DNA of 64,000 bases from Gracilimonas tropica DSM 19535 (GCF_000375425.1 NZ_AQXG01000001.1:304000-367999), one strand, 5' to 3'; positions 6,930 through 16,744 are shown, numbered from the stretch's first letter. Program-made: numbers and translations. The notes: generated by a model from the sequence alone, not told the origin.

Positions 6930-9599
6930 ATGTCGCACAAGACTTCCGCCCAGATTCGTCAGGAATTTTTTGATTTCTTTGCCGAAAAAGATCACGCCAT
7001 TGTTGACAGCGCTCCTGTAGTCCCCAAAAATGATCCCACATTGCTTTTCACAAATGCAGGGATGAATCAATTTAAAGCCATTTTCCTGGGAGAAGAGGAT
7101 GCTCTTAAACACGATGGAAAACTATGGAAACGTGCTGCCGATACTCAAAAATGTATCCGGGTGAGTGGAAAACACAACGACCTCGAAGAAGTAGGCCACG
7201 ATACTTACCACCATACATTGTTTGAGATGCTTGGTAATTGGTCGTTTGGCGACTATTTCAAAAAAGAAGCCATTGGCTGGGCCTGGGAGTTGCTTGTGGA
7301 CAAATGGGGACTCGACCCCGACCGGCTGTACGCTACCGTATTTGAAGGGGATGAAGCCGACGGACTGCCTGCGGACGATGAAGCCGTTGAATTATGGAAG
7401 AGCGAAACGACCATTAACCATGATCACATCCTGAAATGCAGCAAAAAAGATAACTTTTGGGAGATGGGCGAAACCGGTCCGTGCGGTCCTTGTTCCGAAG
7501 TCCACATTGACCTGCGGTCGGATGAAGAACGCAAGAAAAAGCCTGGCCGAGATCTGGTGAACATGGACGATCCCCGCGTCATGGAGATATGGAACCTGGT
7601 ATTTATTCAGTTTAACCGCAAACCAGATACCTCCCTTGAAAAACTCCCCGCACAGCACGTGGATACCGGAATGGGTTTCGAACGTATTTGTGCGGTGTTG
7701 CAAGACAAGACTTCAAATTATGACACGGATGTGTTCACTCCGCTTTTGGATGAGATTTCTGACATGGCCGGTTTAACGTACGGCGAGGATGAAGAGAAAG
7801 ACATTGCCATGCGAGTGATCGCTGATCATATCAGAGCAGTGACCTTTTCTATTGCCGATGGAGCTTCTCCCGGAAACGATGGTCGCGGTTATGTGATCCG
7901 CCGTATTTTGCGTCGTGCTATTCGGTACGGATGGGATGTGCTGGATTTTAAAGAGCCATTTTTCTACAAGTTGGTAGATGTGCTGGCTGAGCAATTCAAA
8001 GATGTATTTCCCGAGATCAAAGCACAGAAAGAGTATATCGTGAATGTGATCCGCTCGGAAGAAAAGAGTTTCCTGAAAACGCTTGGTCAGGGCATCGAGT
8101 TGTTCAATGAGATGGTGGAAGGTGAGAAAAAGCTTTCCGGTGAAGATGCCTTCAAATTACACGATACCTACGGTTTCCCTATCGACCTGACCGAATTGAT
8201 GGCTCGTGAACGGGGCGTGGAAGTAGATGTGGAAGGATTCAACAAGCATATGCAGGCTCAGAAAGAGCGTGCTCGTGCGGCCGGGAAGTTTTCGGTGGAT
8301 CAATCTGATTCCAAGAAATGGAATGTGCTTAAAAAAACTGATGATTTTGAATTTGTAGGCTATGATAATGCCGAATCAGAAGTTGAGATTTTAGCTTATC
8401 GAAAAGAAGGCGAGCGATTTGCCTTGCAACTGAATCGCACTCCATTTTATGCCGAAAGCGGGGGGCAGGTAGCGGATACCGGACTTATTACTAATGGCGA
8501 CGAATACATTAAAGTGCTGGATGTGAAGAAGTCCAACGGGCAGTTCATTCATTATGTAGATAAGCTTCCAGAAGATCTTTCCGGAATATGGACGGCGAGT
8601 ATTGATTTGGATCGAAGAATTGAAATTCAAAAACACCACTCTGCTACACACTTAGTACACTCGGCTCTACGTGGAATTTTGGGAGATCATGTGCAACAGA
8701 AAGGCTCGTTGGTAGATGAGCATCATCTTCGGTTTGACTTCTCTCATTTTGAAGCGATGACGGATGAACAGCTGGATGAAGTGGAGCAGTTGGTCAACAA
8801 AAAGATCCAGGAAAATATCCCGTTGCAGGAAGAACGAAATGTTCCCATTGAGGAAGCCAATGACCGTGGTGCAATGATGCTCTTCGGTGAAAAATATGGC
8901 GAAAGCGTCCGTGTAATCACATTTGATGAAGACTATTCGGTGGAGCTTTGCGGCGGTACGCATGTAGGGGCGACCGGTGAGATCGGCTATTTCCGGTTCA
9001 CCAATGAAACCTCGGTAGCTGCCGGAATTCGTCGAATTGAGGCTGTATGTGGAATGCATGCCGATAAGCTGCTTCGCGATGAAAAGAGATTATTGCAGCG
9101 AGTGAAAGGAGCAATCGGTCAAACTGAAGATCTTGCTGCTGATGTACTGAAACTAATCGAGGAGAAAAAAGCGCTCGAGAAAGAACTCGAAAAAGTACAG
9201 ATGCAAAATACCGGCGCCATGCTGGATGAACTCATCGCAAATGCCGGTGAATTAGATTCCGGCATCAAGCTGGTCAAAGGCGAAATTGCCGGCGCGGATA
9301 TGGATGCGTTGAAACAACTTGGCTATGATGGCATCGAAAAAACCAAGAAGAATACCGCAATTGTACTCGGCTCCAAAGATGAGAAAGAAGGTAAAGTGTA
9401 CCTGATGGTAGCTTTAACCCAAGACCTCATCAAAGAAAAAGGTTTGAAGGCCGGCGTTTTGGTGGGTCAGCTTGGAAGATTAGTTGGAGGCGGTGGAGGC
9501 GGTCAGCCTAACTTAGCAACGGCCGGTGGACGACAACCCGAAAAACTGTCTGAAGCCCTCGAAAAAGTGAATGAATTGATCGAGGAATCAATTCGGTAG
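6930..9599 (+). CDS. alaS: Alanine--tRNA ligase
   Basis: This cytoplasmic enzyme charges tRNA-Ala. The 889-residue protein (E. coli: 876) has the class II catalytic core, starting at SAQIRQEFFDFF and including the motif GNDGRGYVIRR. The editing domain carries HHSATH at 569-574 and CGGTH with Cys674 and His678, the zinc/editing residues. A coiled coil follows, and the C-terminal C-Ala domain ends with the Gly-rich run GGGGGGQPNLATAGG. The frame can be extended to a GTG at 6846, but homologues begin at this ATG and the extension lies in repeat sequence. The gene appears monocistronic and is divergent from the HEPN gene. Confidence 0.97.
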   Translation: MSHKTSAQIRQEFFDFFAEKDHAIVDSAPVVPKNDPTLLFTNAGMNQFKAIFLGEEDALKHDGKLWKRAADTQKCIRVSGKHNDLEEVGHDTYHHTLFEMLGNWSFGDYFKKEAIGWAWELLVDKWGLDPDRLYATVFEGDEADGLPADDEAVELWKSETTINHDHILKCSKKDNFWEMGETGPCGPCSEVHIDLRSDEERKKKPGRDLVNMDDPRVMEIWNLVFIQFNRKPDTSLEKLPAQHVDTGMGFERICAVLQDKTSNYDTDVFTPLLDEISDMAGLTYGEDEEKDIAMRVIADHIRAVTFSIADGASPGNDGRGYVIRRILRRAIRYGWDVLDFKEPFFYKLVDVLAEQFKDVFPEIKAQKEYIVNVIRSEEKSFLKTLGQGIELFNEMVEGEKKLSGEDAFKLHDTYGFPIDLTELMARERGVEVDVEGFNKHMQAQKERARAAGKFSVDQSDSKKWNVLKKTDDFEFVGYDNAESEVEILAYRKEGERFALQLNRTPFYAESGGQVADTGLITNGDEYIKVLDVKKSNGQFIHYVDKLPEDLSGIWTASIDLDRRIEIQKHHSATHLVHSALRGILGDHVQQKGSLVDEHHLRFDFSHFEAMTDEQLDEVEQLVNKKIQENIPLQEERNVPIEEANDRGAMMLFGEKYGESVRVITFDEDYSVELCGGTHVGATGEIGYFRFTNETSVAAGIRRIEAVCGMHADKLLRDEKRLLQRVKGAIGQTEDLAADVLKLIEEKKALEKELEKVQMQNTGAMLDELIANAGELDSGIKLVKGEIAGADMDALKQLGYDGIEKTKKNTAIVLGSKDEKEGKVYLMVALTQDLIKEKGLKAGVLVGQLGRLVGGGGGGQPNLATAGGRQPEKLSEALEKVNELIEESIR

Positions 9600-9677
9600 G
9601 TGAGTTTAGAACAAGCCCGTAAAGGGGTCATCATGAGCGCTTAGGAGTTTGATTCGGTTGAGTTTGTATTCCGCGAA

Positions 9678-9774
9678 GGATCTCAAAGTTAGAATCTGAG
9701 CTGTAGTAGAATTTGAGATCCCTCGTGTTAAACATTATGGTCCTGTTTCTATAAGGAAGAACTCGGGATGACAA
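9678..9774. repeat. Dispersed 63-bp repeat, copy 1, with adjoining 10-bp inverted repeat
   Basis: The gap 9600-9896 contains TTTGAGATCCCTCGTG at 9712-9727 and, 33 nt later, ACTCGGGATGACAA at 9761-9774. The same two blocks with the same 33-nt spacing occur at 62780-62842. Just upstream, GGATCTCAAA (9678-9687) forms a perfect 10-bp inverted repeat with TTTGAGATCC (9712-9721). There is no T-tract and no coding potential. It is probably a dispersed noncoding repeat of this genome. Confidence 0.6.
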
Positions 9775-9845
9775 CCAAGTTGCCCATTGTTAGTAAGCAA
9801 TTGTAACAACTGTAATCAAATCACAAAATCTTCATAAAAATTGGA

Positions 9846-9876
9846 TATATTTGCGTCCCTTTTGATTTGACGCAAA
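9846..9876 (+). promoter_or_regulatory. Putative pdhA promoter -7 box with overlapping palindrome
   Basis: TATATTTG at 9846-9853 matches the Bacteroidota-type -7 consensus TAnnTTTG and lies about 44 nt before the pdhA ATG. No convincing -33 TTTG is visible. TTTGCGTC (9850-9857) and GACGCAAA (9869-9876) form a perfect 8-bp inverted repeat with an 11-nt spacer that overlaps the box and the expected transcription start. This would suit a repressor site or a 5' leader hairpin. Both assignments rest on sequence pattern only. Confidence 0.45.
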
Positions 9877-9896
9877 AATGACTTGAAAACATAATT

Positions 9897-10997
9897 ATGG
9901 CTAAAAAGAAAAAAGACGACATTAATTTTGCACCCCGAGGAATCGGAGACGAAAAAGACGGTGCTGTCCAAAAAGGTGTGGACCTTCCTAATCCCACCAA
10001 GAAAAAACACAAATCCCTTGGTTTGAGTGAAGATGATCTCAAAGCCATGTATGAGCAAATGTACCTTCAGCGGCGATTTGAAGAACGTGCTATGCAACAA
10101 TATCAAAAAGGGAAATTCGGTGGATTCTTGCACCTTTATATTGGTCAGGAAGCCATCTCAACCGGAACCGTGTTTGCGCTGAACGACGATGATGATATTA
10201 TTACTGCATATCGCGATCACGGCTGGGGATTATGCCGGGGCATCACTGCCAATGAAGGCATGGCTGAATTATTCGGTAAGAAAACCGGATGCTCAAAAGG
10301 GAAAGGCGGATCGATGCACTTTGCCAAAACTGAAAATCACTTTTGGGGCGGCTACGGTATTGTAGGTGGACATATACCTATTGGTGGCGGACTTGCGTTC
10401 GCGAACAAATACAATCAAAATGGAAGAATCTCTGCTACCTTTTTTGGAGATGGAGCCGTTGATCAGGGTGCTTTGCATGAAACGTTCAACATTGCAAACC
10501 TTTGGAAGCTTCCAGCCATTTTTGCTGTAGAAAATAACGGTTATTCCATGGGAACAGCCGCTCGACGTCATACGGTCACCGAGATCGTGGATCGCGCCAA
10601 AGCATATGGAATGAAGAGTAAAGTGGTGAACGGAATGGATGTTTTCTCCGTGTATGAGGCCATGAAAGAAGTTTCAAAAGAAGTTCGTGAGTCATCCGAA
10701 CCATATTTCTTAGAGATTCGAACCTATCGCTACCGCGGACATTCGATGTCGGATCCTCAAAAATATCGTACCAAGGAGGAACTCGAGACTTATCAAAAGA
10801 ATGATCCGATTGAAAGACTGAAGTCTTATTTATTGGACGAAAAAATTCTTAAAGAAGATGAAATTCAGGAAATAGAAGAGAAGGTAGAACAGGAAGTATT
10901 GGATGCCGTGGAATTTGCAGACAATTCCGACTTCCCAGATGAGGAAGCATTATACGATGATATGTTTACCGAAGACGAACCTTATTTCCATAACTAA
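9897..10997 (+). CDS. pdhA: Pyruvate dehydrogenase E1 component, alpha subunit
   Basis: With PdhB this subunit forms the thiamine-diphosphate E1 enzyme that decarboxylates pyruvate and acetylates the E2 lipoyl group. The 366-residue protein has the TPP/Mg motif GDG at 184-186 ending in NN at 213-214, the phosphorylation-loop region YRGHSMSD, and the substrate-side segment FLHLYIGQEA. The first 40 residues are a Lys-rich, flexible extension (MAKKKKDD). The E1beta gene begins 23 nt downstream. The heterodimeric alpha/beta form suggests the Gram-positive or mitochondrial-type PDH rather than the single-chain AceE type. A branched-chain 2-oxoacid role is a weaker alternative. Confidence 0.92.
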   Translation: MAKKKKDDINFAPRGIGDEKDGAVQKGVDLPNPTKKKHKSLGLSEDDLKAMYEQMYLQRRFEERAMQQYQKGKFGGFLHLYIGQEAISTGTVFALNDDDDIITAYRDHGWGLCRGITANEGMAELFGKKTGCSKGKGGSMHFAKTENHFWGGYGIVGGHIPIGGGLAFANKYNQNGRISATFFGDGAVDQGALHETFNIANLWKLPAIFAVENNGYSMGTAARRHTVTEIVDRAKAYGMKSKVVNGMDVFSVYEAMKEVSKEVRESSEPYFLEIRTYRYRGHSMSDPQKYRTKEELETYQKNDPIERLKSYLLDEKILKEDEIQEIEEKVEQEVLDAVEFADNSDFPDEEALYDDMFTEDEPYFHN

Positions 10998-11020
10998 TTT
11001 TAAACTGACGATATAAAGTA

Positions 11021-12004
11021 ATGGCTGAATTACAATTTAGAGAAGCAATACGAGAGGCAATTGACGAGGAAATGGCCCGTGAAGAGAAAGTCTTCATAAT
11101 GGGCGAAGAAGTTGCCGAATACAACGGTGCTTACAAGGCTACAGAAGGACTTTTAGACAAATACGGCTACAAGCGCGTGATCGATACGCCCATCTCTGAG
11201 CTCGGTTTTGCCGGAATTGGAGTGGGTGCTGCAATGAACGGTCTTCGTCCCATTGTGGAATTCATGACCTTCAACTTTGCGGTTTTAGCGGCCGACCAGA
11301 TCATCAACCACGCATCAAAAGCGGGATACATGACCGGTGGACAAATTTCGATGCCAATCGTTTTTCGTGGCCCGAATGCTTCTGCAGGTCAGTTGGGAGC
11401 TACCCACTCGGTAGCTTACGATTCTATGTATGCGCATTTCCCCGGCTTGAAAGTGATTTACACTTCCGAACCAGATGACGCCAAAGGTTTATTAAAATCT
11501 GCTATTCGTGATGACAATCCTGTGTTGTTCATGGAATCAGAGCAGATGTATGGAATGAAAGGTGAAGTCTCTGAAGAAGAAGATTATATCATCCCGATCG
11601 GAAAAGGGAAGATCAAGCGTGAAGGAAGTGATGTCACTGTGGTTGCTCATGGGAAAATGTATCACGTGGCAAAACAAGCCGCCGCTCAGCTTGAGAAAGA
11701 CGGTGTGGATGTGGAAATTATTGATCCTCGCACGGTGAAGCCATTGGATCTGCCGCTGATCGTGGAATCCATCAAAAAAACCAACCGCTGCGTAGTGGTA
11801 GATGAAGCGCATCCTTTTGCAGGATTTGCAGCTGAAATCGGGTTCTTGATTCAACGCGAAGCATTCGATTATTTGGATGCCCCCGTACAGCGTGTTACAC
11901 TTCCGGATGTAAATGCACCGTTTGCCAAGAATCTATTTGATGCTTGGTTACCCGATGCTAAACAAGTGATCGATGCTGTTAATCAGGTTACTTACAGAAA
12001 TTAA
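11021..12004 (+). CDS. pdhB: Pyruvate dehydrogenase E1 component, beta subunit
   Basis: The 327-residue product is the E1 beta partner of PdhA. It has the N-terminal pyrimidine-binding transketolase domain (start REAIREAIDEEMAREEKVFI; MGEEVAEYNGAYKAT) and the C-terminal transketolase domain (VEIIDPRTVKPLD; VVVDEAHPFAGFAAEI). Its length is typical. The gene follows pdhA by 23 nt and precedes the E2 gene, so the three probably form one transcription unit even though 133 nt separate it from pdhC. It acts in the cytoplasm at the entry to the TCA cycle. Confidence 0.93.
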   Translation: MAELQFREAIREAIDEEMAREEKVFIMGEEVAEYNGAYKATEGLLDKYGYKRVIDTPISELGFAGIGVGAAMNGLRPIVEFMTFNFAVLAADQIINHASKAGYMTGGQISMPIVFRGPNASAGQLGATHSVAYDSMYAHFPGLKVIYTSEPDDAKGLLKSAIRDDNPVLFMESEQMYGMKGEVSEEEDYIIPIGKGKIKREGSDVTVVAHGKMYHVAKQAAAQLEKDGVDVEIIDPRTVKPLDLPLIVESIKKTNRCVVVDEAHPFAGFAAEIGFLIQREAFDYLDAPVQRVTLPDVNAPFAKNLFDAWLPDAKQVIDAVNQVTYRN

Positions 12005-12070
12005 GGTAAAAGGTGAAAAGTTCATTTTGATTATTTTTCGCCTTTCACTTTTGCCTTTTCACTCTTACAC
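12005..12070. repeat. Imperfect inverted repeat in the pdhB-pdhC gap
   Basis: The 133-nt gap contains purine-rich text (GTAAAAGGTGAAAAG) followed by its pyrimidine-rich counterpart (CGCCTTTCACTTTTGCCTTTTCAC). GTGAAAAG at 12013-12020 pairs perfectly with CTTTTCAC at 12055-12062. It could form a long imperfect hairpin in the transcript. It looks like another member of the dispersed intergenic repeats of this genome. An effect on the E1:E2 transcript ratio is possible but unproven. Confidence 0.4.
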
Positions 12071-12137
12071 CCGTTACATTTAAGAACGACCAAATATTAC
12101 AAATAATAACTCACTCAATAGTTTAGACTAAAAGATT

Positions 12138-13421
12138 ATGGCCATTAAGATTGAAATGCCGAAGCTCAGTGATACCATGGAAGAAGGGGTTATCGCTGCC
12201 TGGAATGTACAAGAAGGAGACAAGGTCTCAGCCGGCGATATTATTGCTGAAGTTGAAACCGACAAAGCTACTATGGAAGTTGAAGCCTTCGATGAGGGAA
12301 CGGTACTTAAAATCCTTGTGGATGAAGGCGATGCAGTACCTTTAGGCGGGCTTATGGCCGTGTTGGGTGAGGAAGGTGAAGATATTTCTGAAATTCTTGA
12401 GAATGCAGGTTCTTCCGGTTCCGGAAAATCCGAAAAAAAATCAGAGGCAAAAGAAAGTGTTTCTGAGGAGAAAGAAGAGGCTTCAACATCAGGTGGCGGG
12501 GCAACTCTGACTTCCCCAAAATCCGAGAGTTCTACTTCAGGTGATACGGCTGCATCAACAGGCAAACATGGCCGAATTTTAGCTTCTCCATTGGCTCGTA
12601 AAATGGCTGAAGATAAAGGAATTGACCTTTCCCGGGTGAATGGGTCAGGTCCGAATGGTCGAATCGTAAAAGTGGATATTGAGGAGTATAAAGAAACTGC
12701 ACCGGCTGCAGCTGCTTCTGCACAAACTTTCCAAAGCCTGGAAAGCAAAGAGATCAAAGTATCTCAGATGCGGAAGACTATCGCTCGTCGCCTGTCAGAA
12801 AGTAAGTTTACGAATCCGCATTTCTACGAGACCATTGACATTGATATGAAAGCGGCGATCGCAGCCCGCAAGCAGATGAATGATGCGAATGAAGATGTGA
12901 AAATCAGCTTCAATGATATCGTGGTGAAAGCCTGTTCTGTTGCGCTAACTCGACATCCATATGTGAACAGCTCCTGGCACGATGATGTGATCAAACAGCA
13001 CGGAGATGTGCACGTAGCCGTAGCCGTGGCCATCGAGGAAGGATTGATGACTCCGGTTATCCGTCATTCCGATAAAAAAGGATTGGCTCAAATCTCATCC
13101 GAAACCAGAGAGTTGGCCGGACTGGCTCGCGACCGCAAGCTGCAACCCGAACAGATGGAAGGAAGTACGTTCACTATCAGTAATTTGGGGATGTTCGGCA
13201 TTGAAGAATTTACCGCAATCATCAATCCTCCGAACGCATGTATTTTAGCCGTTGGTGCTATTCGTGACGTTCCGGTTGTGGAAAATGGTGAAGTAGTTCC
13301 CGGGAAACGCATGAAAGTAACACTCTCATCCGATCACCGAATTGTGGACGGAGCGAAAGCTGCAGAATTCCTGAATACCGTGAAGAATCTGCTGGAAAAT
13401 CCGCTCTCTATGTTGCTTTAG
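12138..13421 (+). CDS. pdhC: Pyruvate dehydrogenase E2, dihydrolipoamide acetyltransferase
   Basis: This is the core of the PDH complex; it moves the acetyl group from E1 to CoA. The 427-residue protein has a single N-terminal lipoyl domain (about 1-80; lipoyl-Lys43 in the ETDKATMEVEA motif). A Ser/Glu/Lys-rich linker follows (about 90-145), then a peripheral-subunit-binding domain (ASPLARKMAEDKGID, about 150-185). The catalytic domain follows with His400 and Asp404 in SSDHRIVDG. All key residues are present. No E3 (lipoamide dehydrogenase) gene follows; a hairpin terminator does, so E3 must be encoded elsewhere. Confidence 0.94.
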   Translation: MAIKIEMPKLSDTMEEGVIAAWNVQEGDKVSAGDIIAEVETDKATMEVEAFDEGTVLKILVDEGDAVPLGGLMAVLGEEGEDISEILENAGSSGSGKSEKKSEAKESVSEEKEEASTSGGGATLTSPKSESSTSGDTAASTGKHGRILASPLARKMAEDKGIDLSRVNGSGPNGRIVKVDIEEYKETAPAAAASAQTFQSLESKEIKVSQMRKTIARRLSESKFTNPHFYETIDIDMKAAIAARKQMNDANEDVKISFNDIVVKACSVALTRHPYVNSSWHDDVIKQHGDVHVAVAVAIEEGLMTPVIRHSDKKGLAQISSETRELAGLARDRKLQPEQMEGSTFTISNLGMFGIEEFTAIINPPNACILAVGAIRDVPVVENGEVVPGKRMKVTLSSDHRIVDGAKAAEFLNTVKNLLENPLSMLL

Positions 13422-13442
13422 ATGATAAGATTATCTTTGCCC

Positions 13443-13481
13443 AAAAGCCTTGTGTAAGACATTACGCAAGGCTTTTTTTTT
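13443..13481 (+). terminator. Rho-independent terminator after pdhC
   Basis: AAGCCTTG and CAAGGCTT form an 8-bp stem extended by weaker pairs around a loop of about 12 nt, followed by nine Ts. It lies 22 nt after the pdhC stop and ends the pdh operon. Confidence 0.85.
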
Positions 13482-13606
13482 GAGCAATTATTCCTGATTC
13501 ATCATTATGCATGGATTTGAGCGGATTCTATTCTCAATTACGTATGAACTTCATAGGGGGCGACTCTGCTCCCGTTAAATTTTAATCGATATATAAATGG
13601 AGTTTT

Positions 13607-15964
13607 ATGTTACGACGTATACTATGCATATTGTTATTTATATCTACATTTTCCATAACGGGATTTGCACAAAATGGAGTGCATGATTCAGAAAATAATC
13701 ACTTTAAACAGTTTGAGTTAGATCAAAAAATTAACTCAAAAGCCGAATTTCAGCATTCAAAAGCGTATCAATTTTCCAAAGCGCTTTCCAATAACAGTCA
13801 GCTCATAGAATTAATGAGCCTGAAGGAAGGGGTAAATGAGTCCGTGATCAAGAGAAAAATGATCAATACGGAAAATGAGAGAAAGAACGTGAGCAGTTTT
13901 AAAAGAAGGGGGAAAGTGGCAAACATAAAATCGGTTTTATCTGTTCAAAACTATAATTGGGATGGAACCAACAAGTTAGGACTTGTGAGCCGTTCTTTTC
14001 ATACTAATGATCTGAGTGAAGATTCAATGGTGACTTGGTGGGATTATTACCAAGTTGTAGATGAATCCGGGGATATAAGCGATGATGCGAATTACTTACT
14101 CTATGGAGACCTGAAAACAAATCGGGTCATAAATCAGCATGGTAATTATTACATGGAAGAAGGAGAATGGATGCTCGGCTACGACTATTTTTATGAGCAT
14201 AACAGTGAGGGAAGAACAACCAATTTCGAGTATAAAACCCGCATAGAAGGGGACTGGAAGTATGAATATAAAGATACCTATGAGTACAATTCTGAGGGTT
14301 ATACAAGCGAGATCATGGAGTATGAGCATCGTTATGGCGCCTGGGCACCATCCTGGAGGTACACATTTTCATATAAAGAAATGAATGGTGAAGATTACCT
14401 GGATGAAAGGTTAGCCGAATCCTATGATGAGATCTCCGGCACCTGGAATAATGCAGGAAAAAATATCTATACCTATAACAGTGATAATCAGGTCATTGTG
14501 TTTCAACATTGGGATGATCAAAATGACAAGTGGGTAAATCAAACCCGAAGAACTTATTACCTGAATGAAAATGGTCTTGATACCTTATTTGTACGGGAAT
14601 ATTACGACCAGAACAAAGATATCTGGTATAAAGAGTATAGAGAACTTACAACCTATAACGCCGATGGCTGGGATACAGAATATTATTCTCAATTCTATGA
14701 TACCACAAATCAAGAATGGAATAATTTGGAAAAAACAGTTACCACATATAATGGAAATTATGTAGAGACTGAAAAGAACTACATATGGAGTCCCTCGGAT
14801 AACGATTGGGTATATGATGGTTTTTATCGTGAAAGCACCTTTAATTCTGAAGGGGAAGAGCTCACATATGTTTACAAATACTATAATGAAGGGGCACTTT
14901 CATATGGATTTAAAGAAGAATATGAATACGACAGCGATGGCTATATGACTATCAAAAAGCATTGGGAGATCCAAAATGATGGTACCGAAATTCCATTTAG
15001 GTACACAGAAAGACAGTATATAGACGGTTATATTGATGAAAGTCCATTATTGTCTTTGAGTAAAGTAGAAGATCTTCCAAATGATCAGGGAGGATTTGTC
15101 CAGTTTTCAATTGGTGGTCAGCATGCTACAAATGGTGAGGTCGACCTGAACACTTCCCATTTTAACATTTGGTCTTATAATGGCAGTTACTGGGAGAATG
15201 TGAAAACTGTTACGTATGAACCGAGAATTACAGGGAACGGGAACATGGTGTCTGTGTCGGTTCCATTTACCATGCCTTTGGGAGCTGACTCAGCCAATTA
15301 CGCTCAATCTTTTAAAGTAACCGCTCATACAGCAAAAGGCGATATGATCAGTACCACAGGCGTTGAAAGCGGAGTAGCTATAGATAACATAGCTCCGGCA
15401 AAGGTTGAGAATGTTTCTGCGTCTAAGGAGAACGATCAGATATCCATGAGCTGGGATCCCAATTCATCAAGTGATGTAGATGGATACTTTGTTTTTATTG
15501 AGTCTGAGGATGGTACATATGATACAGAGAATAGCATTGGCTTCAGCGAAAGCACCTCTTTGGTATTCAATAAACCAAATGAAAAGGGAGATTATGAGTA
15601 TGTGGTATTAGCCATAGATAAGCATCAAAATGTTGGTGCTCCTTCTGAACCTACCCTGGTTTCCATAACTACAGCTAATGAATTGACCGGAAACGTACCG
15701 GAACACTTTGAGCTTTCGCAAAACTATCCAAATCCATTTAATCCAACTACGGAGATTAGCTATGCACTTCCAAACAAAGCACAGGTAAAAGTTTCAGTGT
15801 TCAATATGCTTGGACAAAAAGTAAGTACATTGATCAATCGCTCACAAACAGCCGGTTATCATACTGTGAAATTTGATGCAGCAAACCTTACAAGCGGAAC
15901 ATATTTTTACCGCATTGAGGCCGGTTCATTTACCGAAACCAAGAAAATGATGTTGATCAAATAA
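13607..15964 (+). CDS. T9SS-exported Tyr/Trp-rich repeat protein with FN3 domain
   Basis: This 785-residue secreted protein has a signal peptide (about 1-21, ending GFAQ). From about 115 to 480 it has about eight degenerate repeats of 35-45 residues, each with a Trp-rich start and a Y-x-Y-N-x-x-G core, recalling YD/RHS-like beta-repeats. A central beta domain follows, then a fibronectin type III-like domain (about 595-685). The last 85 residues (from [13 protein letters not shown], 701-785) are a type A T9SS sorting domain ending KKMMLIK. It is likely anchored to or released from the surface. No enzyme motif is visible. The gene is monocistronic with its own terminator. Adhesion or matrix binding is a guess. 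Confidence 0.7.
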   Translation: MLRRILCILLFISTFSITGFAQNGVHDSENNHFKQFELDQKINSKAEFQHSKAYQFSKALSNNSQLIELMSLKEGVNESVIKRKMINTENERKNVSSFKRRGKVANIKSVLSVQNYNWDGTNKLGLVSRSFHTNDLSEDSMVTWWDYYQVVDESGDISDDANYLLYGDLKTNRVINQHGNYYMEEGEWMLGYDYFYEHNSEGRTTNFEYKTRIEGDWKYEYKDTYEYNSEGYTSEIMEYEHRYGAWAPSWRYTFSYKEMNGEDYLDERLAESYDEISGTWNNAGKNIYTYNSDNQVIVFQHWDDQNDKWVNQTRRTYYLNENGLDTLFVREYYDQNKDIWYKEYRELTTYNADGWDTEYYSQFYDTTNQEWNNLEKTVTTYNGNYVETEKNYIWSPSDNDWVYDGFYRESTFNSEGEELTYVYKYYNEGALSYGFKEEYEYDSDGYMTIKKHWEIQNDGTEIPFRYTERQYIDGYIDESPLLSLSKVEDLPNDQGGFVQFSIGGQHATNGEVDLNTSHFNIWSYNGSYWENVKTVTYEPRITGNGNMVSVSVPFTMPLGADSANYAQSFKVTAHTAKGDMISTTGVESGVAIDNIAPAKVENVSASKENDQISMSWDPNSSSDVDGYFVFIESEDGTYDTENSIGFSESTSLVFNKPNEKGDYEYVVLAIDKHQNVGAPSEPTLVSITTANELTGNVPEHFELSQNYPNPFNPTTEISYALPNKAQVKVSVFNMLGQKVSTLINRSQTAGYHTVKFDAANLTSGTYFYRIEAGSFTETKKMMLIK

Positions 15965-15985
15965 GACATCAAACCCTTATGGTAG

Positions 15986-16021
15986 AACCCTCGCGGCATT
16001 CTTGTCACGAGGGTTTTTTTA
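15986..16021 (+). terminator. Rho-independent terminator after the repeat protein gene
   Basis: AACCCTCG and CGAGGGTT form a perfect 8-bp stem with a loop of about 14 nt, followed by seven Ts, 22 nt after the stop codon at 15964. Confidence 0.85.
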
Positions 16022-16195
16022 TTGATATTTCCATTGAATTGAATGGGTAAAGAGTAATACGTTTTCCAAAAATGATTGCCATGCCGATGAGCTTATACCT
16101 GAACATATCAATTGATACAGGATTACATTTTCTAACAAACTTCTCCAAATAATTTGCGTAATTGAGTCTCAACAAAAAATTAATCCAATGATTTT

Positions 16196-16660
16196 ATGAG
16201 ACTCAGGATCTTAACGACATTTTTATTATTGATGGCTGTAACCGTACAGGTTCAGGCACAAGCTTCTGTCCAACAGGAAGTACAATCGGCAATTGAAAAA
16301 CTATTCGATGGCATGAGGGAAAGTGACAGTTCCAAAGTTGCTTCCGTATTTACTAAAGATGCCATTATGCAGACGGTTGTAAAGAATCAGGAAGGAATGG
16401 TTACCCTGAATAATGGCAATTTGGAAGGGTTCTTAAAAGCAGTGGGAACTGATAAAAATGAGATCTGGGATGAAAGGATCGGTGGTTATGAGATCAAAGT
16501 TGATGGTGAACTCGCCTCTGCATGGACCCCCTATCAATTTTACCGGGGTGATAATTTCTCGCATTGCGGAGTAAATTCCTTTCAGCTCATGAATTCTGAA
16601 GAAGGCTGGAAGATCTTCCATATCGTTGACACGCGCCGCAGAGATAATTGTGTTAATTAG
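16196..16660 (+). CDS. Secreted NTF2-like (SnoaL-type) protein
   Basis: The 154-residue protein has a signal peptide (about 1-21, cleavage near VQAQA). The mature part has the cone-shaped NTF2/DUF4440 pattern: an N-terminal helix with a run like AIEKLFDGMRESDSSKVASVF, a strand with DAIMQTV, and C-terminal strands (WTPYQFYRGDNFSHCGVNSFQL, GWKIFHIVDT). It is probably periplasmic. Two Cys residues (in SHCG and near the C-terminus) could form a disulfide. It is followed by a second protein of the same fold at 16745. The ligand or activity is unknown. Confidence 0.65.
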   Translation: MRLRILTTFLLLMAVTVQVQAQASVQQEVQSAIEKLFDGMRESDSSKVASVFTKDAIMQTVVKNQEGMVTLNNGNLEGFLKAVGTDKNEIWDERIGGYEIKVDGELASAWTPYQFYRGDNFSHCGVNSFQLMNSEEGWKIFHIVDTRRRDNCVN

Positions 16661-16665
16661 AACGG

Positions 16666-16735
16666 TCAGCTCTCAGCTTTCAGCCATCCGTTCAAGCAGG
16701 CTGAAAGCTGAAGTCTGATAACTGAAAGCTTAAAC
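16666..16735. repeat. Perfect 12-bp inverted repeat between the two NTF2-like genes
   Basis: CAGCTTTCAGCC (16674-16685) and GGCTGAAAGCTG (16699-16710) are perfect inverted repeats with a 13-nt spacer. Outside them, CAGCTCT and ATAACTGAAAGC extend the same theme. There is no T-tract. A related fragment (TTCAGCTATCAGCT) occurs just after the stop at 35143, so this looks like a dispersed repeat family rather than a local operator. Confidence 0.55.
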
Positions 16736-16744
16736 CAATCGACT

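Noticed and set aside
9678..9774. Rho-independent terminator of alaS
   Set aside because: Stems exist but there is no T-tract, and the element recurs at 62780.
12128..12757. 209-codon minus-strand frame across pdhC
   Set aside because: Antisense shadow of a clear coding gene; low complexity from the Ser/Glu linker.
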